From positions 55,870 to 119,869 of the forward strand of contig JACQDN010000071.1 of NCBI GenBank assembly GCA_016201105.1: a DNA stretch of 64,000 nucleotides, read 5' to 3'. Both the position numbers and the translations under genes were made by a program. The notes under the pieces are model-generated. The model was not told the origin of the DNA and ran no database searches. It saw nothing but the letters and a program-made list of their open reading frames with translations. The stretch comes from Pseudomonadota bacterium (GTDB lineage Bacteria > Pseudomonadota > Alphaproteobacteria > Micropepsales > Micropepsaceae). Shown here piece after piece: positions 7,227-16,606 of this stretch (position 1 is the first letter of the stretch; each line of letters opens with the position of its first letter).

Positions 7227-8958
7227 CGGTGACTTTCACGATTGGAACGCGCGGCACGGCCTTGCGCTGATCGTAAAGCGGCCAGTCACCGCGCGCGGTT
7301 TGATCCAGCGACGGCGTATCTTGGCCGAGCCGCCGTCCATACATCCAGTGATACATCATCACCCGCTTCACGTAATTGCGCGTCTGCGAAATCGGGATGC
7401 TTTCCATAAACAGCAGCGGATCGGCCTGGGTGCCGGGCTTCGACATCCAGCGCGTGAGATTGCCGGGACCGGCGTTGTACGATGCCGCAACCTCGACCAG
7501 GTTGCCGTTACAATCGTCCAGCAGTTCCATCAGATAAAGCTGGCCAAGATACATATTGTGCGCGGGATCGCCGAGGTCGCCCGCATTTCCTTGCGCCACG
7601 TGAGTCGCGGTGCCCGGCATCAACTGCATCAGCCCGCGCGCGCCGGCGTAGGATGTCTCATCCGGCTTGAAGCGGCTTTCGATGCGGGCGAAGGCGAGCA
7701 CCAGCGAGGGATCGACGCGGTAGCCGCCTTCGGGAAGATAAACGGGGATGGGATAAAGCCCACTCAGCATCTCGCCGCGGGAGGCCGCGGTTTCGCTGGC
7801 GCGCAATTCCAGGTTCGGCAGTCCCATCTTCCGTGCCACCGCGGCATAGGTGCCGCCGAGTTTCAGATCGATGGCCGCGAGCGCGCGGTTCATTTCATTG
7901 GGCACCTCGTCGAGGCGTCCGACTTGCCACAGCGCCACCGCGCGGTGCGCGGCCGGTACCTGCATCAGCGCGAGAAAATTGCTTGCATCCAAATCGGGTT
8001 CGGCGAACGTGCTGCTTCCGGGCACGCCGAGCACGCGTTCCGCCAGGATTCCATAGAATGTGGGTTGCTCGCGCGCTGCCGCCGTCAGAAGCGAGACGAT
8101 CTTCAGCGGCTGGCCCAGCGCACCATAAGCCCGCGCGGCCCAGAACGCCGCCTGTCCCCGCGTCCAGCTCGGTACGGAGCCGACTTGCGCCAAGGCTTCG
8201 AAGTCCTTCGCGGCGTCGGCATAGTTGCCCATGCGATAAGCGGCGAAACCGACATACCAATAAAGCAGCGGCGCTGACGCGGAACTGACTTGCGTGCTCC
8301 CATAATCGTAGGCCTGCTGATCCAATCCCTCGGCGATGTAGGAGGCGGCAACCTTCTGCACCAGCCGCGCGATGTCCGATGGCGGCGGCGGATCGTAGCC
8401 GACCAATCCTTGCACGATGGCCTGCGCTTCTGCGGGATTGCTATTGCGGATCGCGGCATCGACTTTCGGTTGGATGGCTCGCGCGCCGGCGGACGACAAC
8501 GGCAGGTCGGGAATATCCGAATCCTCATAGCCGCCGCCGCGTTTGGCGAAGCCGGGAATACCCGCCACCGCGCTTCTGGATCTGCGTGCGCGCTTGGCGG
8601 CCAGATTGTAGATGCGGTTGGCAATGGAGAGATCGCCGAACTCGCGCAGCCAATCGTTCAGCAACGTGAGAGGCGTGCGCTTGGAATGGGGCGAGAGCGT
8701 ATGTTCGGCGCGCACATAACCCATCAGCGAGGTGTCGCCGAGCTTGGCGACATCAGCATCGGCTTGCGCGAAATTGCCGGTGCGTTCGTCTTCAAAGATG
8801 GCGCGGTAGAGCCGAACATCTTCCGGCGACAGCACGCGGATGCGTGCGGAGGAAGCTCCACCGTCGTCGTTCGGCGGCAAGGCGGACTCCGCCAAAGCCA
8901 TAGCCGGTGCGCAGATCAGCGCCACCGCGAGAAGGACGAGTTTCTTGGTTTTATGCAC
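7204..8958 (-). CDS. soluble lytic murein transglycosylase
   Basis: 584 aa periplasmic peptidoglycan-cleaving enzyme. Signal peptide MHKTKKLVLLAVALICAPAM with cleavage after AMALA. A long helical superhelix region (TPR-like, about residues 40-400) precedes the C-terminal SLT domain, where FARIESRFKPDE holds the catalytic Glu, followed by GARGLMQLMPGTA and VAASYNAGPGN. Likely role: turnover of glycan strands to 1,6-anhydro products. It overlaps moaB at its 3' end. Confidence 0.93.
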   Translation of the reverse strand: MHKTKKLVLLAVALICAPAMALAESALPPNDDGGASSARIRVLSPEDVRLYRAIFEDERTGNFAQADADVAKLGDTSLMGYVRAEHTLSPHSKRTPLTLLNDWLREFGDLSIANRIYNLAAKRARRSRSAVAGIPGFAKRGGGYEDSDIPDLPLSSAGARAIQPKVDAAIRNSNPAEAQAIVQGLVGYDPPPPSDIARLVQKVAASYIAEGLDQQAYDYGSTQVSSASAPLLYWYVGFAAYRMGNYADAAKDFEALAQVGSVPSWTRGQAAFWAARAYGALGQPLKIVSLLTAAAREQPTFYGILAERVLGVPGSSTFAEPDLDASNFLALMQVPAAHRAVALWQVGRLDEVPNEMNRALAAIDLKLGGTYAAVARKMGLPNLELRASETAASRGEMLSGLYPIPVYLPEGGYRVDPSLVLAFARIESRFKPDETSYAGARGLMQLMPGTATHVAQGNAGDLGDPAHNMYLGQLYLMELLDDCNGNLVEVAASYNAGPGNLTRWMSKPGTQADPLLFMESIPISQTRNYVKRVMMYHWMYGRRLGQDTPSLDQTARGDWPLYDQRKAVPRVPIVKVTDVTAATH

Positions 8959-9003
8959 CCCAGCCCTTTTCCGGTCGGTTCGCTAGCGCCTTCGAAGCGG
9001 AAA

Positions 9004-9987
9004 CTAATCGGCGTTGGGCGAAAGCTCAAGCAACCCCAAAGACTTAATCTTGTCCTCGATTGCTTGCAGGTCGCGCCAGGCGAGTTTCTTGTGCGCCGGC
9101 TGCCGCAGCAAATAGGCCGGGTGCAGGGTCGGCATCACGGGAACCATTTTTCCGTTCACGTGATATTCGAGCCATTTTCCCCTCAGCCGCATGATGCCGT
9201 CGGTGCGGCCGAGCACGTGGCGCGCCGAAACTGCGCCCAGCATGATCAGGATTTCCGGTTGTGCCAATTCGATATGGCGGCGCAGGAAGGGAAGGCACAT
9301 CGCGGCTTCTTCGGGCGAAGGATCGCGATTGTCGGGCGGGCGCCAGTTGATGACGTTGGTGATGTAGGCGTTCTTGGTGCGGTCGAGCCCGATGGAGGCC
9401 AGCATCTTGTCGAGCAATTGCCCGGCACGCCCCACAAACGGTTTGCCGACGCGGTCTTCGTCGCGCCCCGGCGCTTCGCCGATGAACATGATGCGGTGCG
9501 CCGGGGTTCCGTCCGCGAACACCGTGGTGGTCGCCGATTTCTTAAGCGGACAGCCGTCGAACGATTCGAGCGCCGTCTTGAGTTCCACCAGCGAATTTGC
9601 CCCCGCCGCCAGCTCCATCGCGCGGCCGATGGGGTCGGAGGAACTTGTGGACGTGCTGAGTGCAGAGGTCGGCGTGACCCTCTTACCCTCCCCTTGAGGG
9701 AGGGTCGAAAATGCCGAAGGCATTTTCGGGGAGGGGGATGTCGACGGTGGCGCTGGCCCCCTCCCCGATCCGCCTTCGCCGAGGCTTCGGCGGACATCGT
9801 GACTCTCATGACCCACCGGAGCTTTAGCGTAGGCGGGAATTTGCTGCGCAAATTTCGACCCTCCCTCAAGGGGAGGGTTCGACCTCGCCGCAAACCGGTT
9901 GACCGGTTCGTCCAGCAACGCCTCGTCCGCACCGGCTTCGATGAGCCAGGCGAGGGTGGCGAGAGGGCTGCTTTTCATATCCGGCAT
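9004..9987 (-). CDS. uracil-DNA glycosylase (family 4-like) with translated repeat insert
   Basis: Removes uracil from DNA. Motif A appears as FIGEAPGRDEDRVGKPFVGR and motif B as HPAYLLRQP; GCPLKKSATTTVFADG starts the catalytic domain. I prefer ATG 9987 (MPDMKSSPLATLAWL) or 9978; longer starts lack support. About 327 aa. Residues about 37-101 are encoded by a palindromic repeat (9685-9878): the peptides PPLEGGSKF and TLPQGEGKR are its two arms. The insert falls in the linker between the N-terminal helix (AWLIEAGADEALLDEPVNRF) and the catalytic domain, and is read through without a stop, so the enzyme is probably functional. Confidence 0.9.
   Translation of the reverse strand: MPDMKSSPLATLAWLIEAGADEALLDEPVNRFAARSNPPLEGGSKFAQQIPAYAKAPVGHESHDVRRSLGEGGSGRGPAPPSTSPSPKMPSAFSTLPQGEGKRVTPTSALSTSTSSSDPIGRAMELAAGANSLVELKTALESFDGCPLKKSATTTVFADGTPAHRIMFIGEAPGRDEDRVGKPFVGRAGQLLDKMLASIGLDRTKNAYITNVINWRPPDNRDPSPEEAAMCLPFLRRHIELAQPEILIMLGAVSARHVLGRTDGIMRLRGKWLEYHVNGKMVPVMPTLHPAYLLRQPAHKKLAWRDLQAIEDKIKSLGLLELSPNAD
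9685..9878. repeat. palindromic repeat R1, in frame inside uracil-DNA glycosylase
   Basis: 194 bp element bounded by ACCCTCCCCTTGAGGGAGGG on the left and its near inverse CCCTCCCTCAAGGGGAGGGT on the right, with internal arms CGGGGAGGGG and CCCCTCCCCG. A second palindrome (about 9770-9837, CCGCCTTCGCC to TAGGCGG) is nested in it. It is translated as part of the glycosylase. Confidence 0.9.
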
Positions 9988-10085
9988 GACCGGATCATAG
10001 CCCAGTTCCGGGCCCGTTATGCGCAATTGACCCCGCTCGCGGCGCCGTCCCATAAACCGTCCAGGGGATAAGTTCGGGATTGGAT

Positions 10086-11753
10086 ATGGCAGACGCCGAC
10101 GTTCAGCGCGAAAGCATGGAATACGACGTGGTGATCGTGGGCGCGGGGCCGTCCGGCCTCGCCGCGGCGATCCGGCTGAAACAGAAAGCCGCGCAAGCGG
10201 GGCGCGAGATCAGCGTCTGCGTGCTGGAGAAGGGTTCCGAAGTCGGCGCGCACATTCTTTCCGGCGCCGTGATCGATCCCATCGGCATCAACGCCCTCAT
10301 TCCCGACTGGAAGGAGAAGGGCGCGCCGATCGACACCGAAGTGACCGACGACCGTTTCTATTTCCTGGGCCCTGCCGGCAGCATCCGTCTTCCCAATTTC
10401 GCCATGCCGCCGCTGATGAGCAATCACGGCAATTACATCATCAGCCTCGGCAATCTCTGCCGCTGGCTTGCCACCCAGGCCGAAGCGCTCGGCGTGGAAA
10501 TCTATCCGGGCTTTCCCGCCGCGCAGGTGAAGTATGGCGAGAAGGGCGAAGTACTCGGTGTCATCACCGGCGACATGGGCGTGGCGCGCGATGGCCACCA
10601 CAAGGATTCCTACACGCCCGGCATGGAACTGCTCGGCAAGTACACGTTCTTCGCCGAAGGCGCGCGCGGTTCGCTCAGCAAGAAACTGATCGGCAAGTTC
10701 AACCTGCACAAGAACGGCGAACCGCAGAAATACGGCATCGGCCTCAAGGAGCTGTGGGAACTGCCGCCCGAGAAGCACAAGCGCGGGCTTGTATTTCATT
10801 CGATGGGTTGGCCGCTCGACAATCAGACCGGCGGCGGGGTGTTCATGTATCACTTCGGCGAGAACCTCTGCTCCATCGGCTTCGTCGTCCATCTCAATTA
10901 TTCCAATCCCTATGTTTCGCCGTTCGACGAGTTCCAGCGCGCCAAAACCCATCCGCGCATTCGCGAGTATCTCGAAGGCGGAAAGCGGCTGGTTTACGGC
11001 GCGCGCGCGATGACCGAAGGCGGCTTGCAGTCCGTGCCGAAACTCGTGTTCCCCGGCGGCGCGCTGATCGGATGTTCCGCGGGCTTCATGAACGTGCCGC
11101 GCATCAAAGGCAGCCACAATGCCATCCTGACGGGCATCATGGCAGCGGATGCCGCGCTCGCCGCATTGGGAGAAGGTCGTTCTCACGACGAATTGACGGC
11201 CTATGAAGAGGCCTACGAGGAAAGCCCGGTCCACAAGGACCTGAAACGTGTACGAAACGTTAAGCCGCTGTGGTCGCGGCTCGGCACGATCATGGGCGTT
11301 CCCGCGGCGGCCATCGATATGTGGACGAACCAGCTGTTCGGCTTCAGCCTTCTGGGCACGCTGAGACACCGAAAAGCCGACTTCCAGACGCTGAAACCAG
11401 CCTCGAAATTCAAGCCTATTGCCTATCCGAAAGCTGACGGAAAGATCAGCTTCGACAAACTTTCGTCAGTATTTCTCTCGAATACTAACCACGAAGAGGA
11501 TCAGCCCATCCATCTGGTGCTGAAAGATTCTTCAATTCCGATTAGGGTGAACCTTCCGGAATATGACGAGCCGGCGCAGCGCTACTGTCCGGCGGGCGTG
11601 TACGAGATTGTGCAGGAGGCATCGGGTCCGAGGTTTCAGATCAACGCGCAGAACTGCGTTCATTGCAAAACCTGCGACATCAAGGATCCGGCGCAGAACA
11701 TCAACTGGGTAACGCCGGAAGGCGGGGGTGGTCCGAACTACCCCAATATGTGA
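10086..11753 (+). CDS. electron transfer flavoprotein-ubiquinone oxidoreductase
   Basis: Inner-membrane FAD and 4Fe-4S enzyme that passes electrons from ETF (fatty acid and amino acid oxidation) to ubiquinone. FAD motif VVIVGAGPSGLAAAIRLK at the N-terminus, central GGLQSVPKLVFPGGALIGCS, and cluster ligands CPAGVYEI plus NCVHCKTCDIKDP near the C-terminus. ATG 10086 (MADADVQRES) is preferred to TTG 10080. About 555 aa, the usual size. Start of a rightward run with the TPR protein and ispE. Confidence 0.95.
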   Translation: MADADVQRESMEYDVVIVGAGPSGLAAAIRLKQKAAQAGREISVCVLEKGSEVGAHILSGAVIDPIGINALIPDWKEKGAPIDTEVTDDRFYFLGPAGSIRLPNFAMPPLMSNHGNYIISLGNLCRWLATQAEALGVEIYPGFPAAQVKYGEKGEVLGVITGDMGVARDGHHKDSYTPGMELLGKYTFFAEGARGSLSKKLIGKFNLHKNGEPQKYGIGLKELWELPPEKHKRGLVFHSMGWPLDNQTGGGVFMYHFGENLCSIGFVVHLNYSNPYVSPFDEFQRAKTHPRIREYLEGGKRLVYGARAMTEGGLQSVPKLVFPGGALIGCSAGFMNVPRIKGSHNAILTGIMAADAALAALGEGRSHDELTAYEEAYEESPVHKDLKRVRNVKPLWSRLGTIMGVPAAAIDMWTNQLFGFSLLGTLRHRKADFQTLKPASKFKPIAYPKADGKISFDKLSSVFLSNTNHEEDQPIHLVLKDSSIPIRVNLPEYDEPAQRYCPAGVYEIVQEASGPRFQINAQNCVHCKTCDIKDPAQNINWVTPEGGGGPNYPNM

Positions 11754-11776
11754 AAGGGCTTGAAAGGTAAGTATCG

Positions 11777-13468
11777 GTGAAAAGAATTTCCGCCACGATG
11801 ATCGGAGCCGCATTCGCATTGGCAGCCGCCAGCGCAAGCGCCACTACCTCCGCCGAGGACTTCAAGACGACGAGCACTTACGGCGACTATCTCGCCGCTC
11901 GTCATGCCGCCACCGAGCACGACATGGCGGATGCGTCGGAACTTTATCTTTCCGCGCTGAAGGACGATCCCACAAACACCGATCTTCAGGGCCGCGCCTT
12001 CTACTACACGCTTGCCGCCGGCAAGATCGAAGACACCATCGATCTGGCCGAGAGCATCATCAAGGCGAAGCCGAACGATCCCGCCGCGCGCCTCACCCTT
12101 GCGATCTACAACATGAGGCGGCGCGACTACTCCGAAGCGCGGACGCACATCGCGCAATCTTCCAAAGGTCCCTTCACCAGCTTGACGCTCATCCTGCTCG
12201 ACGCCTGGGCCGCGGAAGGCGCCGGCGACACCGACACGGCGCTCAAGGATATCGATCAAGTGACCGCGCAGGGCGGCACCGCGCAACTGGCCGCCATTCA
12301 CCGTGCGCTGCTGCTCGACTTCGCCGGCCGCACCGCCGAGGCCGACACGGCCTATCGCGCCGTGCTGTCGGACAACGCCGTCAATCCGCGCATCTTCGAT
12401 TCCTACGGCCGCTTCCTGGAACGCAACGGACGCCAGCCCGAAGCCAAGCAGCTTTACGAGCAGAGTTTGAGCGAGAGTGCGCTTGAACCGATTGCAAGGC
12501 TTGGTCTCAAACGCATCGCCAACGGACACAAGCCCGATCCGCTGATCGAGGGACCCAATGACGGAGCCGGCGATGCATTGTTCGGAATGGCGGCAGCCCT
12601 TCCCGACAAGACAAGCACCGATATCGCGATCCTCTATCTCAGGCTCGCCCTCTATCTCTCGCCCGATCTCGATCTTGCGAAGATCATCCTCGCCGACAAA
12701 TTCGAATCTTTGGAGAAGTACGAGGACGCGATTTCGGTCTATCGCGATATCGATCTGGACACGCCCTACGGACCGGCTGCCGCGGTGCAGGTCGCCGTCG
12801 ACGAAGGCCGTCTCAACCAGAACGACAAGGCGATATCCGATCTCAAGGAGCTTTCCCGCGCGCGTCCCAACGACATCGCCGTGTGGACCGCGCTGGGCGA
12901 TGCCTATCGCACCGCCGACAAGTGGCCCGAGGCGGCTGACGCCTACGACCGCGCGATCAAGACGCTCAAGACGCCTTCTGCGAACGACTGGCCGCTCTAT
13001 TTTGCCCGCGGCGTGGCGCTGGAACGCGCCAAGACCTGGGATGCGGCGGAGGCCGACCTGCAAACGGCGTTGAAGCTGAGCCCCGATCAGCCCTCGGTGC
13101 TGAATTATCTGGGCTACACTTGGGTCGACCAGGGCAAGAACCTGCCGCAGGCGCTCGCGATGCTGGAGAAGGCGCGCCAGCTCAGTCCGTTCGACGGCTA
13201 CATCATCGACAGCGTCGGCTGGGCCTATTACCGCCTCGGCAAATACGACATCGCGGTGAAGGCGCTGGAAGACGCCGTCCTGCTGGTGCCGGGCGATCCC
13301 ACGATCAACGACCATCTGGGCGACGCCTATTGGAAAGCCGGCCGCAAGCTCGATGCGCATTTTCAGTGGAGCCATGCGCTGGCGTTCGGACCCGACGCAA
13401 CCGAAAAACCCAAGATCGAAAAGAAGCTGCAAGACAGCATGAGCGTCGTGCAGAACAAGGGCGGCTGA
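11777..13468 (+). CDS. secreted TPR-repeat protein
   Basis: 563 aa protein with a signal peptide (KRISATMIGAAFALAAASAS, cleavage near ATTSA) and tetratricopeptide repeats through the rest, clearest in the second half: NDIAVWTALGDAYRTADKWP, SVLNYLGYTWVDQGKNLPQA and GYIIDSVGWAYYRLGKYDIA. Starts at GTG 11777. It lies in the conserved ETF-QO/TPR/ispE order of alphaproteobacteria. Probably a periplasmic scaffold; partners unknown. Confidence 0.88.
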   Translation: MKRISATMIGAAFALAAASASATTSAEDFKTTSTYGDYLAARHAATEHDMADASELYLSALKDDPTNTDLQGRAFYYTLAAGKIEDTIDLAESIIKAKPNDPAARLTLAIYNMRRRDYSEARTHIAQSSKGPFTSLTLILLDAWAAEGAGDTDTALKDIDQVTAQGGTAQLAAIHRALLLDFAGRTAEADTAYRAVLSDNAVNPRIFDSYGRFLERNGRQPEAKQLYEQSLSESALEPIARLGLKRIANGHKPDPLIEGPNDGAGDALFGMAAALPDKTSTDIAILYLRLALYLSPDLDLAKIILADKFESLEKYEDAISVYRDIDLDTPYGPAAAVQVAVDEGRLNQNDKAISDLKELSRARPNDIAVWTALGDAYRTADKWPEAADAYDRAIKTLKTPSANDWPLYFARGVALERAKTWDAAEADLQTALKLSPDQPSVLNYLGYTWVDQGKNLPQALAMLEKARQLSPFDGYIIDSVGWAYYRLGKYDIAVKALEDAVLLVPGDPTINDHLGDAYWKAGRKLDAHFQWSHALAFGPDATEKPKIEKKLQDSMSVVQNKGG

Positions 13469-13491
13469 TCACAATCGTTGCTGAGGGGCCG

Positions 13492-14364
13492 ATGCTGCGC
13501 GTCTTTGCGCCCGCGAAGATCAACCTTTTTCTTCACGTCGGCGACAGGCGCAGCGACGGCTATCACGAGCTGGAAAGTCTGGCCGTCTTCGCCGACGTCG
13601 GCGACACGCTGAAATTCGAACCCGCGGATACGCTGTCCCTCGCCGTGGAAGGTCCGTTTGCCGCAAGTCTCGCCGGCGAAGCGGACAATCTGGTTCTGCG
13701 CACCGCGCGCGGAGTGGCGCAAATTGCGCAGCGCGCACTGCCGCGCAAAATCACGCTCACGAAGAATTTGCCCGTGGCGGCCGGTGTCGGCGGAGGCTCT
13801 TCCGATGCGGCGGCGACATTGCGCGCCCTCCTGTTGCAATGGGAGGGCGATCAAGTCGTGCTCGACGATTTCGTGGCGCTCGCGAGCGAGCTGGGCTCCG
13901 ACGTTCCAGTCTGCTTCTTCGGACAATCCTCCTGGATGGCGGGCAGGGGAGACGACATGGCGCGAGCGTCCGTGCCGCCGCTTCATGCCGTTTTGGTCAA
14001 TCCCGGTGTTTCCATCGCCACCCGCGATGTTTTCGCGGAGCTTCGGGAACGCACCGGCATCGGCGCCGGCGAATGGCCTGAGCGGTTCGAAACCGCGCAA
14101 AGCCTTTTCGATTTCCTGCGCACCACCAAAAACGATCTTGAAGCACCGGCGCTTGGACTCGCGCCGCAAATCGGCGAAGCACTGCGGACCTTGCGTTCAG
14201 TAGCCGGCATCGAGCTGGCGCGCATGTCCGGCAGCGGCGCGACCTGTTTCGGGCTCTTCCCGAATGAAGCCATGGCAAAAAACGCTGCAGCTTCGATCGC
14301 GGCGTCGCGTCCCAATTGGTGGGTGAAGTCAGCGCAACTCGCGCCGAAAGATCCCGAAGATTAG
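13492..14364 (+). CDS. ispE: 4-diphosphocytidyl-2-C-methyl-D-erythritol kinase
   Basis: GHMP kinase of the MEP isoprenoid pathway. N-terminal APAKINLFLHVGDRRSDGYH, ATP-binding LPVAAGVGGGSSDAAATLRA and C-terminal MSGSGATCFGLF. ATG 13492 is preceded by GAGGGG; the open frame further upstream is an overlap with the TPR gene. 290 aa, normal length. Converges on the polyprenyl synthase gene, with repeat R9 between. ispE and ispB both serve isoprenoid synthesis. Confidence 0.95.
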   Translation: MLRVFAPAKINLFLHVGDRRSDGYHELESLAVFADVGDTLKFEPADTLSLAVEGPFAASLAGEADNLVLRTARGVAQIAQRALPRKITLTKNLPVAAGVGGGSSDAAATLRALLLQWEGDQVVLDDFVALASELGSDVPVCFFGQSSWMAGRGDDMARASVPPLHAVLVNPGVSIATRDVFAELRERTGIGAGEWPERFETAQSLFDFLRTTKNDLEAPALGLAPQIGEALRTLRSVAGIELARMSGSGATCFGLFPNEAMAKNAAASIAASRPNWWVKSAQLAPKDPED

Positions 14365-14400
14365 CGCGCGTTCAGAAAAGACTTTTCCAAACTCAAAATC

Positions 14401-14496
14401 CGTCATCGCCCGGCTTGTCCGGGCGACCCATCTTTTCTTGTGGGCACAAGAAGATGGGTCACCCGGACCTCGCTATCGCTCGGCCGGGTGATGACG
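14401..14496. repeat. palindromic repeat R9 between convergent ispE and ispB
   Basis: 96 bp inverted repeat: CGTCATCGCCCGG at one end and CCGGGTGATGACG at the other, with inner arms around CAAGAAGATGGGTC. It fills most of the space between two convergent genes and could act as a bidirectional terminator. Confidence 0.85.
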
Positions 14497-14534
14497 AGTT
14501 TTGGTTGAATGATTCGGGCAAATCCAAATCGGCT

Positions 14535-15548
14535 CTAATACCCGCGGCCGACGCAGAATTCGGCGACGTCAATAAGTTCGCCGCGAATGTCGGAGGGCGG
14601 CAGCGCCGCCAGCGCCTGGCAGGCTTCGTCTGCATAATGCTGCGCGCGCGCCCGTGTCTCGTCGATGGCGCCGCTCTGTTCCACATAGTGGATGGCGCGC
14701 TTCAGATCGCCTTCGTGCTGCGGGCCGGTTTCGATGGTGCGCGTCCAGAAGCGCCGCGCCTCTTCGTCGGCGCGCTGGAAGGCGAGGATTACCGGCAGCG
14801 TCACCTTGGCTTCGCGGAAATCATCGCCGACCGATTTGCCCATCTGGGCCTGACGTCCGGAATAATCGAGCGCATCGTCCACCAGCTGGAAGGCAATGCC
14901 GAGATTATGGCCGTAGCTGCGCAAGGCATCGCTCAGCTTGCGCGAGTGAGCGGAGATCATCGCGCCTGCTTCCCCGGCCGCGGAGAACAGCGCCGCGGTT
15001 TTGGCTGTGATCACGCGCAGATAATCGGATTCCGTGGTGCCGAGATTGCTCGAGGATTTGAGCTGCATCACTTCGCCTTCGGCGATGACGGCCGAGGCGC
15101 CGGCAAGCACGTCGAGCACGGCGATGTCGCCCGCTTCCACCATCAGTTGGAAGGCGCGGCTGAAGAGGAAATCGCCCACCAGCACGCTCGGCTTGTTGCC
15201 CCACACGACATTGGCGGCAATCTTGCCGCGGCGAAGCGTGCTCAAATCGACCACGTCGTCGTGCAACAGCGTGGCGGTGTGAATGAATTCGACCGCCGCG
15301 GCCAATCTGATGTGGGCCGCGCCCTGATAACCGCCCAGGCGTGCAGCGGCGAGCGTCAGGAGCGGACGCAACCTCTTGCCGCCGGAATCGATCAGATGTT
15401 TGGCGAGATCGGGGATCAACGCGACGGTGCTGCCGAGGCGATCGTGGATGAGGCGGTCTGCCGCAGCCATATCCGTGGCCAGCAATGCATGCAGGCGATC
15501 GACGGGTGTCGCTTCTGCCCTGGCTTTCGATACCGGTGCTGCGACCAT
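14535..15548 (-). CDS. ispB: polyprenyl diphosphate synthase (octaprenyl type)
   Basis: 337 aa trans-prenyltransferase that builds the ubiquinone side chain. First Asp-rich motif LLHDDVVD and second QLVDDALDYSG, with GGKRLRPLLTLAAARLGG and the family's FLFSRAFQLMVEAGD. ATG 15548 (MVAAPVSKARAEATPVDR) is chosen because the upstream extension is antisense to the DUF2007 gene. Transcribed divergently from DUF2007. Chain length (C40 or C50) cannot be read from sequence. Confidence 0.93.
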   Translation of the reverse strand: MVAAPVSKARAEATPVDRLHALLATDMAAADRLIHDRLGSTVALIPDLAKHLIDSGGKRLRPLLTLAAARLGGYQGAAHIRLAAAVEFIHTATLLHDDVVDLSTLRRGKIAANVVWGNKPSVLVGDFLFSRAFQLMVEAGDIAVLDVLAGASAVIAEGEVMQLKSSSNLGTTESDYLRVITAKTAALFSAAGEAGAMISAHSRKLSDALRSYGHNLGIAFQLVDDALDYSGRQAQMGKSVGDDFREAKVTLPVILAFQRADEEARRFWTRTIETGPQHEGDLKRAIHYVEQSGAIDETRARAQHYADEACQALAALPPSDIRGELIDVAEFCVGRGY

Positions 15549-15653
15549 ATCCACGTGCTTCTTGCCGCCTGCTTGGACCCGGGCGACATTAGTCGGGCGG
15601 AAAGCCCGGTCAAGCAGACCTAACGCCGCCACCCTCGGATATAGTTGGGCACG

Positions 15654-15875
15654 ATGCAGGAAGTCCTCAAGACCAACAATCCCGTGGAGCTGAGCTTCGC
15701 GGAAGCCGTTCTTAAGGATGCGGGAATCGCATCGTTCACATTCGACACGAACATGAGTGTGATGGAGGGCGGCGTGGTCATTTTGCCACGCCGGTTGATG
15801 GTCGCTGACGAACATGTAAATCGCGCCAAGGCGGTGCTCGCCGAAGCCTTCGCAGCCGATGCGCGTTTCCCGTGA
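15654..15875 (+). CDS. DUF2007 family protein
   Basis: 73 aa DUF2007 protein: MQEVLKTNNPVELSFAEAVL, then GIASFTFDTNMSVMEGGVV and RRLMVADEHVNRAKAVL. These small proteins fold like PII-related domains; function unknown. ATG 15654 is chosen over TTG 15645. The stop overlaps the GTG of the next gene by 4 nt, so translation is coupled to the methyltransferase, an arrangement conserved in alphaproteobacteria. Confidence 0.88.
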   Translation: MQEVLKTNNPVELSFAEAVLKDAGIASFTFDTNMSVMEGGVVILPRRLMVADEHVNRAKAVLAEAFAADARFP

Positions 15876-16606
15876 ACGCTGTCACCGAAGATCGTTTTCT
15901 CGACGGTCGCGTGATCGTTTGTCAGCCGGCGCACGGGTTTCGCTCCGGCCTGGATGCGGTGATGTTGGCCGCGGCAATTCCGGCACGGGCGAATGACGAT
16001 GTTTTGGAGCTTGGTGCGGGGGCGGGCGTTGCGAGCCTTTGCCTCGCCGCGCGGATCGAGCGCTGCAAGGTGACCGGCGTCGAGATCGATCCTGATCTGG
16101 TGGAGATCGCGAGCGCAAACGCCGAAACGAACGGTGTGGATTCGCGCGCCCGGTTTGTCGAAGGCAATGTGTTCGATTTGCCGCGCGCGCTTCGCAAGAG
16201 TTTCGATCACGTGCTGTGCAACCCGCCGTTTCACGGCGATGAGGGACAGCGTTCGCCGCATGTGTCGCGCCGGCGAGCCAAACACGATGAGGGTTCTCTG
16301 GCGCAATGGCTTGAAACGGGTCTCAAACGGACGGTCTCGAACGGGACGTTCAGCGCGATCGTCCGCGCCGATCGATTGGCCGAAACGCTTGCAGCGCTTC
16401 CTGAAAGCGGCGTCACAGTTCTTCCGCTCTGGCCGAAAGCGGGCGAGGCGGCCAAACGTGTCATCGTTCAAGTGAGAAAAGGTACGCGTGCCCCGCTTAC
16501 GTTGCTGCCGGGCTTGGTGTTGCACGAAGGCGGCGGCTATACGAAGGAAGCCGAGGCGATCCTGCGCGGCTGCGGCGGACTGGATATGGGCAAGGGCACG
16601 CGATGA
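15872..16606 (+). CDS. TrmN6-like class I methyltransferase
   Basis: 244 aa SAM-dependent methyltransferase of the COG4123 (tRNA1(Val) adenine-N6) type. SAM motif I is VLELGAGAGVASLCLAARI, the acidic residue follows in VTGVEIDPDLV, and the catalytic NPPF motif is in HVLCNPPFHGDEG, which marks an amino group target. GTG start at 15872. It overlaps DUF2007 upstream and the VOC gene downstream. The tRNA substrate is inferred from family. Confidence 0.88.
   Translation: MNAVTEDRFLDGRVIVCQPAHGFRSGLDAVMLAAAIPARANDDVLELGAGAGVASLCLAARIERCKVTGVEIDPDLVEIASANAETNGVDSRARFVEGNVFDLPRALRKSFDHVLCNPPFHGDEGQRSPHVSRRRAKHDEGSLAQWLETGLKRTVSNGTFSAIVRADRLAETLAALPESGVTVLPLWPKAGEAAKRVIVQVRKGTRAPLTLLPGLVLHEGGGYTKEAEAILRGCGGLDMGKGTR

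Noticed and set aside
9685..9878. Repeats as insertion sequences or CRISPR units
   Set aside because: No transposase frame, no regular spacer pattern, and copies are dispersed singly; they fit small palindromic repeats instead.
11738..13432. Long minus-strand frame opposite the TPR gene
   Set aside because: No recognisable domain; the plus-strand protein has a signal peptide and clear repeats.
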